A stretch of DNA of 64,000 nt from Acidiluteibacter sp963716125 (lineage in GTDB: Bacteria > Bacteroidota > Bacteroidia > Flavobacteriales_E > Vicingaceae): positions 2,294,001-2,358,000 of the forward strand of contig OY970294.1 in assembly GCA_963716125.1 (NCBI GenBank), given 5' to 3'. The position numbers and the translations under genes are program-made. The notes below the pieces were generated by a model, which saw only the letters and a program-made list of their open reading frames with translations, did not search any database and was not told the DNA's origin. This document shows, piece by piece, positions 53,344 through 62,812 of the stretch. The number at the start of each line of letters is the position of its first letter. Position 1 is the first letter of the stretch.

Positions 53344-54618
53344 TTACAGCTCCAACTCACTTTGTTCATCATCCAAATCAGAACCAGGTAATTCTAAGGC
53401 TTGAACTGTACCGATTGCATTTCCGGCTATTCCTTTGATAGAACCATACATATCAATGGTATTTGTCACCACTTTTTCAATTTGCTTCTCACGACTTTTC
53501 CAAATTCGCTGCATAGAACGTTTTTCAGATTCTAAATCCTCCTTCATTGTTGTAAAGCCTTCAACTATAGCTTCAATCTGCATTTTAAAGGTATTGCTCG
53601 TTAAAAAATCATAGAGCATTCCCATTTTATCCCCTTTATTTTCTTGAGAAGCTACAGCGGCATTTAATCGAATAATTGATTCACGCAATACTAACGACAA
53701 ACCTTTAAATTCTTCAAAAGTACAAATCCAAATACCGTCTTTTAGTCCAACTCTATCCATTCCAGCAGGCATTACTTCAGTCACCAAAACCCCAAGATCA
53801 GCGCCTTTATCGCGCATATCACTCTTAAATTTCTCAATCCATGTAGGTTGAAAATCTTTTGTACGTTTACTTTCGTACCAAATACTTCCACAATTGGCTT
53901 TAGCTCTAGTATTTACAATTTGAACACAATCAGCTCCTCTAGCTCCTTTCTTAACCTCAGTAATGGTATCCAAAGGGAAAGATGACATCAACCATTCTTC
54001 AATAGCCAATTCTTGCACTTCACCCTGAAGCTGCATAGAGCCTTGCTCCTGCTTGCGTTTCATTTCTTCGGTCAGTTTTTTCTGATCTTCAAGCTGTTTC
54101 TGTAATTCTTTTATAGCTAACTGATTTCTTTCCTCTTCAGATCGTTTTATTTTTTCTTTTTCAGTAATTATTTGCTCATTAAAACGTTTAGCAGTAGCAG
54201 CTTCTATTTCATCCTTCATTTCTAATTTTTCACGCTTTAAACGCTCCAAATCAGCTTGCAATTTATTGTATTCTCTTAACTTATCCGATTTCTCTTGCAA
54301 TTCTTTTTGCATCGACTTCATCAAATCAGCATTCTCTTCCGCTAATTGCTTTTTAAGTTGCGTATTAATTAGTTCTTTTTCTTCTTTTATTTTTTGATTT
54401 AGTTTTTCACTAAAAAGTTCATTTTCTTTCTTCTTTTTTTCTTCAAACAAGCGCTTTTCTTCCTCAAATTTTTGAGTTTGATCTTCTTGTTTCTTTCTTT
54501 CAATAGCTAATTGTTGCTCATATTTTGATTTCAACTCACCTTCCAATTGTTTGGATAATATTTGATTGACATCAATTTGAGTTTGACAATTAGGACATTC
54601 TATTTTTTGATTTTCCAT
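53344..54618 (-). CDS. DUF2130 coiled-coil protein
   Basis: 424 residues. IECPNCQTQIDVNQILSKQL has a zinc-ribbon-like CxxC. Residues 30-210 form a long Lys/Glu/Gln coiled coil. The C-terminal domain (GARGADCVQIVNTRAKANCG, IWYESKRTKDFQPTWIEKFK, GADLGVLVTEVMPAG, DGIWICTFEEFKGL) is DUF2130, whose Glu/Lys pattern resembles a restriction-endonuclease-like fold. Function unknown. Confidence 0.92.
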   Translation of the reverse strand: MENQKIECPNCQTQIDVNQILSKQLEGELKSKYEQQLAIERKKQEDQTQKFEEEKRLFEEKKKKENELFSEKLNQKIKEEKELINTQLKKQLAEENADLMKSMQKELQEKSDKLREYNKLQADLERLKREKLEMKDEIEAATAKRFNEQIITEKEKIKRSEEERNQLAIKELQKQLEDQKKLTEEMKRKQEQGSMQLQGEVQELAIEEWLMSSFPLDTITEVKKGARGADCVQIVNTRAKANCGSIWYESKRTKDFQPTWIEKFKSDMRDKGADLGVLVTEVMPAGMDRVGLKDGIWICTFEEFKGLSLVLRESIIRLNAAVASQENKGDKMGMLYDFLTSNTFKMQIEAIVEGFTTMKEDLESEKRSMQRIWKSREKQIEKVVTNTIDMYGSIKGIAGNAIGTVQALELPGSDLDDEQSELEL

Positions 54619-54653
54619 TTTTAATATCTATTCTTTTAAAGAGTTAAGGCACT

Positions 54654-55418
54654 CTACTTAAATATTTCATTCAATACACCTGCTAAGCGAATTCCACCTT
54701 TTAATAATTGCTCTTGCATTAAATTCCAATGCTGATAAGCATATTCATAACTTAACTTTTCTAATCCGGGATCAGGATATAGAGATGGACGAATAGTTGC
54801 TGCCTCATTCGCCCAATCTTCTGCATTGGTGGCTTGTAGTATTTTTATGGTTTCCACATCTATATGATCAATATTTTCTGCCAATTCTGTATATGAAAAT
54901 TGTTTAAAATCAATCATTTCACTATCCCAAATACGATGTAAATTAGAAGATTCGTAGAACCATTTGATTTTATAATCATTTCCTCCTCTATCTTCACCAT
55001 TTCCTACGTGTAATGGTTGGTGAATATCGCCAATCAAATGAATTAGAAATTTAAGAGCTTCTTTCTTCTCGTTTTCTGAGCTCAAACTAGATTGAAGAAT
55101 AACTTTCATATTTTCAATAGCCATTACTACATCTCCTTTTTCATTCTTTTCAGCATCAGCATATGTTTTCCCATCAGGAACGGTGGTATAATGCCAAACG
55201 TGCGTGTGATCATAAGTATCATCACTTTTAACTTCGTCCATCCAAGTAGAAGCCACCGCCAAACTTTCAGTTCCTAATATCTCTTGCATTGCTTTTTTAG
55301 CTTGTGGTGTCAAATGATTTTCGGCTATTTTACCTACAACCCTGTGCCCTAATTGACCCCAAGCAAATACTGAATAAGAGCAAATTAATAAAATTAATAT
55401 AAAGATGATTTTTTTCAT
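54654..55418 (-). CDS. S1/P1-type nuclease, exported
   Basis: 254 residues with a signal peptide (MKKIIFILILLICSYSVFA). The mature chain starts WGQLGHRVVGKIAENHL, where the terminal Trp and first His are zinc ligands in S1/P1 nucleases. Further ligands lie in ASTWMDEVKSDDTYDHTHVW, HYTTVPDG, LIHLIGDIHQPLHVGNGEDR and GGNDYKIKWF. It cleaves single-stranded nucleic acids outside the cytoplasm, probably to gain phosphate or nucleosides. It stands alone. Confidence 0.95.
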   Translation of the reverse strand: MKKIIFILILLICSYSVFAWGQLGHRVVGKIAENHLTPQAKKAMQEILGTESLAVASTWMDEVKSDDTYDHTHVWHYTTVPDGKTYADAEKNEKGDVVMAIENMKVILQSSLSSENEKKEALKFLIHLIGDIHQPLHVGNGEDRGGNDYKIKWFYESSNLHRIWDSEMIDFKQFSYTELAENIDHIDVETIKILQATNAEDWANEAATIRPSLYPDPGLEKLSYEYAYQHWNLMQEQLLKGGIRLAGVLNEIFK

Positions 55419-55737
55419 GAATTTTTCTTTTACTAAGCATCAAAGGTAATCTCCTTTTAAGAGTCATGGGAGTTTCGCGAAAGGAGTTTTTCAACAAAAA
55501 AAGGTAGATAATTTAAAAACCTTAAAAATTAAATTTTTACAAGCTATATTGATTGTGAATTTTAAATATACGTCAATTGCCCTATTTCATAATTTTTATG
55601 AATGATAGATTTTTGCTGTAATTAATTAATCATTTTTAATCGTTTTAAACCAACACAAAATATCTATTTGGCAAATCAAATAACTACATCTAAAACTGTA
55701 ACCATTAAATAATTATAACCAATAAAAATTAAAAATT
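55419..55737. other. Intergenic region without visible gene
   Basis: AT-rich sequence between divergent genes. The only structure noted is CTCCTTTTAAG ... GCGAAAGGAG at 55451-55489, a weak inverted repeat. It should hold the promoters of both flanking genes but no clear TAnnTTTG box was found. Confidence 0.4.
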
Positions 55738-56275
55738 ATGAAAAAGATTATTTTTACAATTGCTATCGCTTTTGGCTTAACTGCATCAGCACAAACGTAT
55801 GATGAAGGTGACAACTTATTGAATATCGGAATTGGATTAGGTTCTGCATTTAAAACAGGAACTACTTCACTTCCTCCTATTTCAGCATCCTTTGAACATG
55901 GATTTACAGATAAAATTAGTGCAGGTGGTATAATTGCCTATACTGGATCTAAAGAAGAAATTCAGCTTTGGAACTACTACTTATACCTTTAAATATTCTT
56001 ATTTAATTATTGGTGCTAGAGGTAGCTACCATTTTTACAACACTGATAAATTGGATGCTTATGGAGGTCTTATGTTAGGATATAATATTGCCAATTCAAA
56101 AGTTGAAGTTACTGGCCCTTCAGGGGTTTTTAATCCACAACCAGCCTCAGTTGGCGGAGTAGCTTATGGATTTCACTTAGGCGGTAGATATTACTTTAAT
56201 GATAAAGTAGCTGCTTTCGCTGAATTAGGCTATGGCCTTGCAATTTTAAACGTAGGTATTACAATGAAGTTTTAA
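55738..56275 (+). pseudogene. Outer membrane beta-barrel protein, frameshifted
   Basis: The first frame starts MKKIIFTIAIAFGLTASAQT (signal peptide) and covers NLLNIGIGLGSAFKTG and SASFEHGFTDKISAGGIIAY to about 55955. It then runs out of frame and stops at 55990-55992. The second frame continues FSFGTTTYTFKYSYLIIGAR, LDAYGGLMLGYNIANSKVEV, and FHLGGRYYFNDKVAAFAELG to a barrel-like end LNVGITMKF. One extra A in the GAAGAAATTC run at about 55950-55960 explains the break. The restored protein of about 178 residues is an OmpW/porin-like barrel. Real mutation and sequence error are both possible. Confidence 0.85.
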
Positions 56276-56394
56276 TGATTTTTTAAATTGTTTTATTTCG
56301 AAGAGGTCTTAGTAGTAGCTAAGGCCTTTTTTTTGCAAATCAAAAAAAGCTCTTAAAACTAGAACCTAAACTAACCATACAGACCTTTATCTTT

Positions 56395-56787
56395 TTATTT
56401 ATTTTCTAATCTATCTTTCACAAATTCTATTTGAGTCTTTCCATGAGGTGCAGGCTTTCCATCCTCACCCAAATTAACCATGATAATAGTATTAATAGAA
56501 ATAATTTCTTTCCTAGTTTCCATATTTCTCACTTCACACCTTAAGGTAACTGAAGTATTTCCATATTTAATTGGCTCAATACCAATTTCTAAAATATCAC
56601 CTTGTTGAGGAGCACTTATAAAATTGATTTCAGAAATAAACTTAGTAACTACCTTATGATTGTCTAATTGTATGATAGCATATAGTGCCGCTTCTTCATC
56701 AATCCATTGAAGTAATCGACCACCAAATAGCGAATTATTTGGATTTAAATCTTCGGGTTTTACCCACTTTCTTGTTCTAAAATTCAT
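56395..56787 (-). CDS. Acyl-CoA thioesterase, hot-dog fold
   Basis: 130 residues. NPNNSLFGGRLLQWIDEEAA carries the catalytic-site pattern of the YciA/BFIT group (Asn near the start, Asp-Glu in the long helix). VVTKFISEINFISAPQQGDI and NTSVTLRCEVRN follow. It hydrolyses acyl-CoAs in the cytosol; chain length preference is unknown. Confidence 0.92.
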   Translation of the reverse strand: MNFRTRKWVKPEDLNPNNSLFGGRLLQWIDEEAALYAIIQLDNHKVVTKFISEINFISAPQQGDILEIGIEPIKYGNTSVTLRCEVRNMETRKEIISINTIIMVNLGEDGKPAPHGKTQIEFVKDRLENK

Positions 56788-56998
56788 AATTATTCTGTTT
56801 GATTCGAATTTAGTAGTTTTTTGTGATAATATAATTCAAAATGAAAATTAATTCATGAGAAAAACGAATAAGGCTAAGTAAAGTTGAAATCTGAGAATAT
56901 TAAGTCAGAAAAAGAAGAAATTTTATTTGGTCACTTTGTGAAAATCAAAGTAAACTTTGTGATAAAAAAAATAGCCACTACTTGAAAATAGAAAATAC

Positions 56999-57026
56999 TA
57001 CACTATTTTTATAGAAAAATAGTGTA
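56999..57026. promoter_or_regulatory. 12-bp stem-loop before a small membrane protein gene
   Basis: TACACTATTTTT and AAAAATAGTGTA form a perfect 12-bp stem around ATAG, ending 31 bases before the ATG at 57058. The region upstream has ACTTTGTGA twice (around 56931-56963). It could be a regulatory stem in the leader or a protein-binding palindrome. Confidence 0.4.
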
Positions 57027-57057
57027 CTTTAGAGTTTTAAAAATTAACTTTTATTTT

Positions 57058-57258
57058 ATGAAAGCTGTTGGAATTATTTTATTGATCATTGGACTTATTG
57101 GAACTCTAATATTTGGCGCTCAGGCTATGCAAGATTCAGAAAGTTTTAGTTTGCTAGGAATTGATATAGCAGTAAGTAAAGCCAATTGGGCACCTGTTAT
57201 AATAAGTGGAGTAGTTTTATTGATTGGTCTTATCTTAACGTTTCGCAATAAAAAATAA
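57058..57258 (+). CDS. Small two-helix membrane protein (DUF3185-like)
   Basis: 66 residues from MKAVGIILLIIGLIGTLIFG, the first membrane helix. It is followed by AQAMQDSESFSLLGIDIAVS and a second helix (PVIISGVVLLIGLILTF) ending in RNKK. The longer upstream frame runs through the hairpin and is not needed. Small stress-related inner membrane proteins share this plan. Function unknown. Confidence 0.75.
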   Translation: MKAVGIILLIIGLIGTLIFGAQAMQDSESFSLLGIDIAVSKANWAPVIISGVVLLIGLILTFRNKK

Positions 57259-57445
57259 AGTCCTTTTTTAAAATTAAAAGATGCTTTTTTGTTAGGGTAG
57301 AAAGCAAACTTTCATTCAGAATAAAATCATTAGCCTAAATCAAGTATAGAGACCATATTAAAAAATACATAGATCACCAAGCATTCTTCAGATTCTATGA
57401 CCTTACATTAAACACTGAAATCTTTATTCCTATTGATTTTATAAG

Positions 57446-57453
57446 TAATTTTG
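57446..57453 (+). promoter_or_regulatory. -7 box upstream of the second ABC-F gene
   Basis: TAATTTTG matches TAnnTTTG, 21 bases before the ATG at 57475. Confidence 0.55.
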
Positions 57454-57474
57454 TGCTCCCAAAATACAATCAAA

Positions 57475-59088
57475 ATGATAGAAGCACAAAACATCTCCCT
57501 ACAATTTGGTAAAAGAGTCCTATTTGATGAAGTAAACATCAAATTTACAGGTAATAACTGTTATGGCATCATAGGTGCTAACGGTGCAGGAAAATCTACA
57601 TTTCTAAAGATTTTAGCCGGTGAAATGGATGCCAATGCAGGTAAAATATATATTGAGCCGGGCAAAAGAATGGCAGTTTTAAGTCAAAATCATAATGCTT
57701 TTGATGAATTTACAGCATTAAATACTGTGATGATGGGTCATAAAACCTTATGGAGCATCATACAAGAAAAAGACGCTATTTACGCTAAACCTGATTTTAA
57801 TGATGCGGATGGAATTAAAGCTTCTGAATTGGAAGCCGAATTTGCAGAAATGGATGGATGGAATGCTGAAAGTGATGCAGCATCACTTTTAAGTGGCTTA
57901 GGAATTGATGAATCTGAACATTATAAAACTATAGATGAGCTTTCAGGAATTCAAAAAGTAAGAGTTTTATTAGCGCAAGCATTATTTGGCAATCCTGATA
58001 TTTTGATTTTGGATGAACCTACCAACGATTTGGATATTAAAACTATATCCTGGTTAGAAGACTTCTTATTAGATTTTAAAAATACAGTAATCGTAGTTTC
58101 TCACGATAGACACTTTTTAGATACTGTGTGTACTAACATTGTGGATATTGACTTTAAAAAAGTGAGTTTATTTACTGGAAACTATTCTTTTTGGTACCAT
58201 ACTAGTCAATTAGCTTTAAGACAAAAATCGAATCAAAACAAAAAGGCTGAAGAAAAGAAAAAGGAACTACAAGAATTTATTGCACGATTTAGTGCGAATG
58301 CTTCTAAATCTAAACAAGCAACAAGTAGAAAGAAATTATTAGATAAAATTAATGTAGATGAAATAACAGCATCTACTAGAAGGTATCCAGCTATTATTTT
58401 TGATCAAAAACGTGAAGCAGGGAATCAATTGTTGAACATCACCAATTTATCTAAAAAAATCAATGGAGAATTTATCTTCAAAGATTTGAATTTGAATGTA
58501 ACCAAAGGTGATAAAATTGCTTTTTTAAGTAATGATGGAATCGCAGTTACTAAATTGTTCGAAATAATTGATGGTGTTGAAAAACCTGACTCTGGTGAAT
58601 TTTCTTTCGGTCAGACGATTACAACTGCCTATTTGCCAAATGATAATTCTGAGTTTTTTGAAGGTAATGATAATTTGGTAGATTGGTTAAGACAATATTC
58701 TGAGGAAAAAGACGAAGTATATATCCGTGGTTTTTTAGGGAAAATGTTATTTTCAGGTGAAGAATCCTTTAAAAAAGTAAATGTACTTTCAGGAGGAGAA
58801 AAAGTACGTTGTATGTTGTCTAGAATGATGCTACAAGGTGCTAATTTGTTAATTTTAGATGAACCAACAAACCATTTAGACTTGGAATCAATTACCGCTT
58901 TGAACAACTCATTGAGTGAATTTCCTGGTACTATTCTATTTACATCACATGACCACGAATTTACTCAGACTGTAGCCAATAGAGTTGTAGAGTTAACACC
59001 GAATGGAGCTATTGATATGTTGATGACGTACGATGAATATTTAGAAAGTGATAAAATAGAAAATAAGCGAACTGAATTGATGGCTTAA
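57475..59088 (+). CDS. ABC-F family ATPase (YbiT-like)
   Basis: 537 residues from MIEAQNISLQFGKRVLFDEV; an in-frame start eight codons upstream lies between the -7 box and this ATG and is less likely. The first half has Walker A GANGAGKSTFLKILAGEMD, LSGIQKVRVLLAQALFGNPD (signature LSGIQ) and ILILDEPTNDLDIKT. The second half has LSGGEKVRCMLSRMML and LLILDEPTNHLD, but its Walker A region (AFLSNDGIAVTKLFEII) has no GxxGxGK motif. A linker rich in Lys lies between. This asymmetry is seen in the YbiT/ABCF branch. It acts on the ribosome by family. Confidence 0.92.
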   Translation: MIEAQNISLQFGKRVLFDEVNIKFTGNNCYGIIGANGAGKSTFLKILAGEMDANAGKIYIEPGKRMAVLSQNHNAFDEFTALNTVMMGHKTLWSIIQEKDAIYAKPDFNDADGIKASELEAEFAEMDGWNAESDAASLLSGLGIDESEHYKTIDELSGIQKVRVLLAQALFGNPDILILDEPTNDLDIKTISWLEDFLLDFKNTVIVVSHDRHFLDTVCTNIVDIDFKKVSLFTGNYSFWYHTSQLALRQKSNQNKKAEEKKKELQEFIARFSANASKSKQATSRKKLLDKINVDEITASTRRYPAIIFDQKREAGNQLLNITNLSKKINGEFIFKDLNLNVTKGDKIAFLSNDGIAVTKLFEIIDGVEKPDSGEFSFGQTITTAYLPNDNSEFFEGNDNLVDWLRQYSEEKDEVYIRGFLGKMLFSGEESFKKVNVLSGGEKVRCMLSRMMLQGANLLILDEPTNHLDLESITALNNSLSEFPGTILFTSHDHEFTQTVANRVVELTPNGAIDMLMTYDEYLESDKIENKRTELMA

Positions 59089-59219
59089 GGATGTTTAAAA
59101 AGTTGCATTTATTAGTTGAATCCAAAAATACAAAAAGGTTTATTTTAATCTATGAACCGCCAATTACTTGTAGTCACTGATATGGGTTCATCCTATTCCT
59201 TCCACAAGATATTAACTGT

Positions 59220-60098
59220 TTAGGATATTTGAAAGCATCTCATACTTGCACTGCCAAATTGAAAACCTTCAAATAGATATTTTACTACTTCTGTTTTGTC
59301 AGCTAAACCAAGTGTGTATAGCATCGGCAGGTAATGTTCGTTTGTTGGGTGTGAATACTGAAACAAACTTCCCAGTTGCTCATAATTTACAAGTGCTTTA
59401 AAATCTTGGTTGTTTAGTTTTGATTTCACAAATTCATCAAATTCAATAGCCCAATCTAAAGGTTTAGCATTTATGTTATTCCAATCTATCATCTTAAGAT
59501 TATGAACTATGTTTCCGCTTGCAATAATAAGCACACCTTTTACTCTCATTTTTTTTAAGGAATTAGCTAGTTCAAAATGATAGCTTGATGGTTGTGATTC
59601 ATCAATGCTCATTTCAAAAACCGGAACATCTGCATTCGGGTATAAATGTTTTAAAACAATCCAAGCGCCATGGTCAAGACCCATTGAATGGTCTTCTTTT
59701 ATTTGAAAATTAGGAGCTGTCTCAATAACTTGTTTTGCAAGTTGTGGATGCCCCTTGGGTTCATATTTAATTTGTAGTAAGCGGTCATCAATTCTACCGA
59801 AATCATAAATAGCTTTTGGTTTTGGATTAACAGAAACAAAAGTGCCTTTAGTAGTCCAATGTGCTGAAATTATCATAATGGCGTTAGGCTTTTCGATACT
59901 TGTTCCAATTTTTCTGAGATGTTGCGTAAAGTCATTATCGAGCAACGCATTGATTGGGTGTCCATGTCCAATAAATATTAATGGTGTTTTTTTACTATTC
60001 GAAAAACTACTGCTAATTTTTTCAAAAGTTTCAAGTTTTATACTTTCTCCAATAAGTGAACTTGAAGCCAGAGTTTTTAAACATTGTAATCGTTTCAT
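59220..60098 (-). CDS. 4,5-DOPA-extradiol-dioxygenase family (YgiD-like)
   Basis: 292 residues from MKRLQCLKTLASSSLIGESI, with PLIFIGHGHPINALLDNDFT holding the first metal His. IMIISAHWTTKGTFVSVN, DHSMGLDHGAWIVLKHLYPN, VLIIASGNIVHNLKMIDW and YSHPTNEHYLPMLYTLG supply the other class III dioxygenase ligands. A longer in-frame start at 60122 is less likely. The family opens catechol rings or binds zinc in bacterial homologues. It shares its strand with the Crp-type gene upstream, which may control it. Confidence 0.9.
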   Translation of the reverse strand: MKRLQCLKTLASSSLIGESIKLETFEKISSSFSNSKKTPLIFIGHGHPINALLDNDFTQHLRKIGTSIEKPNAIMIISAHWTTKGTFVSVNPKPKAIYDFGRIDDRLLQIKYEPKGHPQLAKQVIETAPNFQIKEDHSMGLDHGAWIVLKHLYPNADVPVFEMSIDESQPSSYHFELANSLKKMRVKGVLIIASGNIVHNLKMIDWNNINAKPLDWAIEFDEFVKSKLNNQDFKALVNYEQLGSLFQYSHPTNEHYLPMLYTLGLADKTEVVKYLFEGFQFGSASMRCFQIS

Positions 60099-60198
60099 TG
60101 AATTATTAATTTTGAATAACAATCACTATTAATTGATGATTCAAAGTTAGAGCTTATGAAATGGCTTTTCGTTCACATAGGTTAAGAACGTATTCATA

Positions 60199-60786
60199 TT
60201 ACTTTTTCTTTACAAGATTCTGTCGAATACGACTTAATGATTGTGGTTTAATACCTAAGTAAGAAGCTACAAGATATTGAGGAACTCTTTGTAGAAGGTC
60301 GGGATGATTTTTTATGATAGATAAATATCGTTGTTCAGCATCTTCACTAAAACTTTTGGCTATTCTTTGCAGAGAACTCAAATACCCGTTTTGAATAAGT
60401 ATTCTAAAAAATATTTCAAACTTTGAGATTTGCTCACAAGCCTTCTCAAAGTTGGCATGTGTCATTACAAACATATTTGTAGCCTCTAATGTCTCTACAT
60501 TAAATATAGCATGATTGCCACTAAAAAAGCTATACATATCTCCAATCCAATAACCTTCAAAACCAAATTGCAGGGTATGAGTTTCACCTTTTTTGTCAAT
60601 TATAAATGTGTGAGTAGCACCTACATCAACAAAATATAAATTTCGGCAAACTTGTCCTTCTTTTACAAATTGCACTTTACTCTCTAGTTGTATTGGAATA
60701 AACCAGTTACTTAGTTTTTCAAATTCTGCATCCGTCAGTTTTTGATTTATTTTACTTTCAATATTTCTACGAATATTATTTTGCAT
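60199..60786 (-). CDS. Crp/Fnr-family transcriptional regulator
   Basis: 195 residues. The N-terminal cyclic-nucleotide-binding-like barrel spans residues 20-140 (VQFVKEGQVCRNLYFVDVGA, LQFGFEGYWIGDMYSFFSGN). Motifs for cAMP phosphate binding (RTA) are not evident. The C-terminal helix-turn-helix reads VPQYLVASYLGIKPQSLSRI RQ. Such regulators of Bacteroidota often control a neighbouring reductase/dioxygenase; the downstream dioxygenase gene is 76 bases away. The ligand is unknown. Confidence 0.9.
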   Translation of the reverse strand: MQNNIRRNIESKINQKLTDAEFEKLSNWFIPIQLESKVQFVKEGQVCRNLYFVDVGATHTFIIDKKGETHTLQFGFEGYWIGDMYSFFSGNHAIFNVETLEATNMFVMTHANFEKACEQISKFEIFFRILIQNGYLSSLQRIAKSFSEDAEQRYLSIIKNHPDLLQRVPQYLVASYLGIKPQSLSRIRQNLVKKK

Positions 60787-61065
60787 TATCCAAGTGAATT
60801 GATATTTGGCAGTTTTATGATTTTATGTCGTCCAAGCATGACGCATACCCTTAATGTAAAAAGCGTTGGGCTTTAGGCAAAGATAAACTTTGCTCCTGAG
60901 ACTTTGGGATTATTAATTAGCAAAATCACTTGACGATTTTATAAATTCGTGCCTGACGACAGGCATGGTCTCTTTTCAATGTAATATTAGCATATGTTTT
61001 TATTATAAATTTTCGAAGACATTTCGGTATGAATTTATAGATAATGTGATTCTGTTTCTTCCAAT
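60787..61065. other. Intergenic stretch with a small REP-like hairpin
   Basis: No gene visible. GCCTGACGACAGGC near 60951-60964 is a 14-base hairpin of the type found in Bacteroidota REP-like units, comparable to the GC-rich palindrome in the element at 44532-44822. Confidence 0.4.
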
Positions 61066-61197
61066 TTAATCGGATTCAAATTTTGAAAGTGGAAAGCTAT
61101 AACCGTAAGTCAGTTCTACTAACCCGAATAATGTCAATCCAATTTCTGTAAGTAATCTGAGATCAGTTCTTCCATTGTTAAAATATGAAATAGCTTT
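61066..61197 (-). pseudogene. Possible outer membrane barrel C-terminal remnant
   Basis: The minus strand reads KAISYFNNGRTDLRLLTEIG, then LTLFGLVELTYGYSFPLSKF with a stop at 61066-61068, and a TGA just upstream at 61198-61200. The alternating strands with a Gly-Tyr-Gly turn look like the end of a beta-barrel. No start codon or signal sequence is present. This is a tentative call. Confidence 0.35.
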
Positions 61198-61313
61198 TCA
61201 GCCTTTGAAGCCTTCATTTTATTAGACTTATGAAGAAATAAGTGAAGGATAAGAGATACGAAATTGATATGCTGCTCTAGCTGCAACAATTCTGATAGCT
61301 ATCGGACTAAAGT

Positions 61314-62199
61314 CTAATCTCTTATCTTCTTCATTTCCTTACTCAACTCATTATACAGTAGCTCACTAATTGGCCATAAAGGCAAACGAACAGCATCGCC
61401 ACAAACATTCAGAATTTGTAAAGCAGCTTTTACTCCTCCTGGATTTCCTTCGGCAAATAGCATCCCAATAGTTTTTAGCACTTTATAATGATTTTCTTGA
61501 GCTCCAAAAGCATCGTTTTCGAGAGCTAAATTAATCATAGATGAAAATTGTTTGGGTAGTGCATTGGCTACTACAGAAATAACACCCTCTCCTCCTATTG
61601 CAATAAATGGCAAAGCCAATGGATCATCACCTGAAATTAAGTAGAAATCTTTAGGCATACCCATCTTAATTGCCATTGCCTGCTCTAAGTTTCCAGAAGC
61701 TTCTTTGATACCAATAATATTCTTAAAATCATTCGCCAATCGAATGGTAGTAGCAGCTGTCATATTACTAGCAGTTCTTCCTGGTACATTATATAAAATA
61801 ATAGGCAAAGGAGTAACTTTAGCCAACGCTTTATAATGCTGGTATATACCTTCTTGTGTAGGCTTATTATAAGCAGGGCTTGCAGACAAAATAGCATCAA
61901 TTCCTTCAAAATTGGTTGCTTTAATAGTATCAATTCAGCTCTTGCGTATTATTTCCTCCAATACCAATAACAATTGGTTTTCTATTGTTATTAGATTGAA
62001 TCACTTGGGCAACAACTTTAATTTTCTCCTCGTTGGTCAATGTCACAGATTCTCCTGTAGTTCCCAAGACTACTATATAATCTATTCCACCATCTATAAT
62101 ATGGTTTACTAATCTATCTAAACCTTTGTAATTTACACTATAATCTTTATTAAATGGAGTAACAATGGCTACGCCAGTTCCTGAGAATTTTCTTTTCAT
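61314..62199 (-). pseudogene. dapA: 4-hydroxy-tetrahydrodipicolinate synthase, frameshifted
   Basis: The 5' frame (from 62199) covers MKRKFSGTGVAIVTPFNKDY, DYIVVLGTTGESVTLTNEEK and IVIGIGGNNTQELN, then stops at 61930-61932. The next frame continues IDTIKATNFEGIDAILSASP, LPIILYNVPGRTASNMTAAT, IIGIKEASGNLEQAMAIKMG (catalytic Lys in GIKEAS) and ends KEMKKIRD. One surplus A in CTGAATTGAT near 61932-61938 explains the break; without it the gene has the normal ~295 codons. DapA is needed for lysine and diaminopimelate synthesis, so sequence error, recoding or another copy elsewhere must be considered. Confidence 0.9.
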
Positions 62200-62269
62200 G
62201 AGCTATTTTTTTACAATATTAAATATTCCTGCATCATCGTTTTATTTTTTAGGACTACTAAAAATTGAT

Positions 62270-62806
62270 TCAATGGATCAAGCTTAAATAGTGTTTCACT
62301 TGTTCAATCAGATATGTTTGAGTTTTGTTTTTGCTGATGTCAATCGTTAAATCGCATTGCTCAGTTTTATATGCAGATGACTCCCCTACTTTAAAATGGG
62401 CTTTAGATAAAGAGGTAATATATTTTATTGGCAAATAAGTTTTGGTGCTTAAATCAATTAAAATATCAAATTCTTTACTGATAAATCGTAAACAATCCTT
62501 TTTTTGAGGTAATTGCAACCAATTCAATTCTTTCTTATTGAAATATTTATAAGTTAACTCACTTTTAACTTTATCTATTTGCTCTTTAGAGCTTATATAA
62601 CATAAGGTCTCTACATTGATTCGTTCTTCTTTTAGAAAACGTGCAAAGGAACGAACCTCTTCATCTTGCAGTGCTGAGTTAAAATGGTAAATAATGCCAA
62701 CTTGTTTGGCATTATTCAAGCCAAAAGACTTTATTTTTCTTTTAACTTTTGCTAATTTATTCTTAAGCAATAAATTAGCAATTTTAGATTTTGTTTTATC
62801 TATCAA
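62270..62806 (-). CDS. DUF6913 family protein
   Basis: 178 residues, charged and without signal peptide. KSFGLNNAKQVGIIYHFNSA, VRSFARFLKEERINVETLCY, KKELNWLQLPQKKDCLRFIS, and FDILIDLSTKTYLPIKYITS match the Bacteroidota protein I know as DUF6913, commonly next to dapA. HFKVGESSAYKTEQCDLTID lies near the end. Function unknown. It is in line with DUF721 and recF on the same strand (6 bases between it and DUF721). Confidence 0.8.
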   Translation of the reverse strand: MIDKTKSKIANLLLKNKLAKVKRKIKSFGLNNAKQVGIIYHFNSALQDEEVRSFARFLKEERINVETLCYISSKEQIDKVKSELTYKYFNKKELNWLQLPQKKDCLRFISKEFDILIDLSTKTYLPIKYITSLSKAHFKVGESSAYKTEQCDLTIDISKNKTQTYLIEQVKHYLSLIH

Positions 62807-62812
62807 GTTTTT

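Noticed and set aside
55934..56275. Second half of the outer membrane protein as a separate gene
   Set aside because: No signal peptide; it continues the preceding frame after a one-base shift.
57454..57474. Longer start for the second ABC-F protein
   Set aside because: The upstream start at 57451 falls inside the -7 box; the ATG at 57475 begins the conserved domain.
61930..62199. 89-codon protein as a separate short gene
   Set aside because: It is the N-terminal third of DapA cut off by a frameshift.
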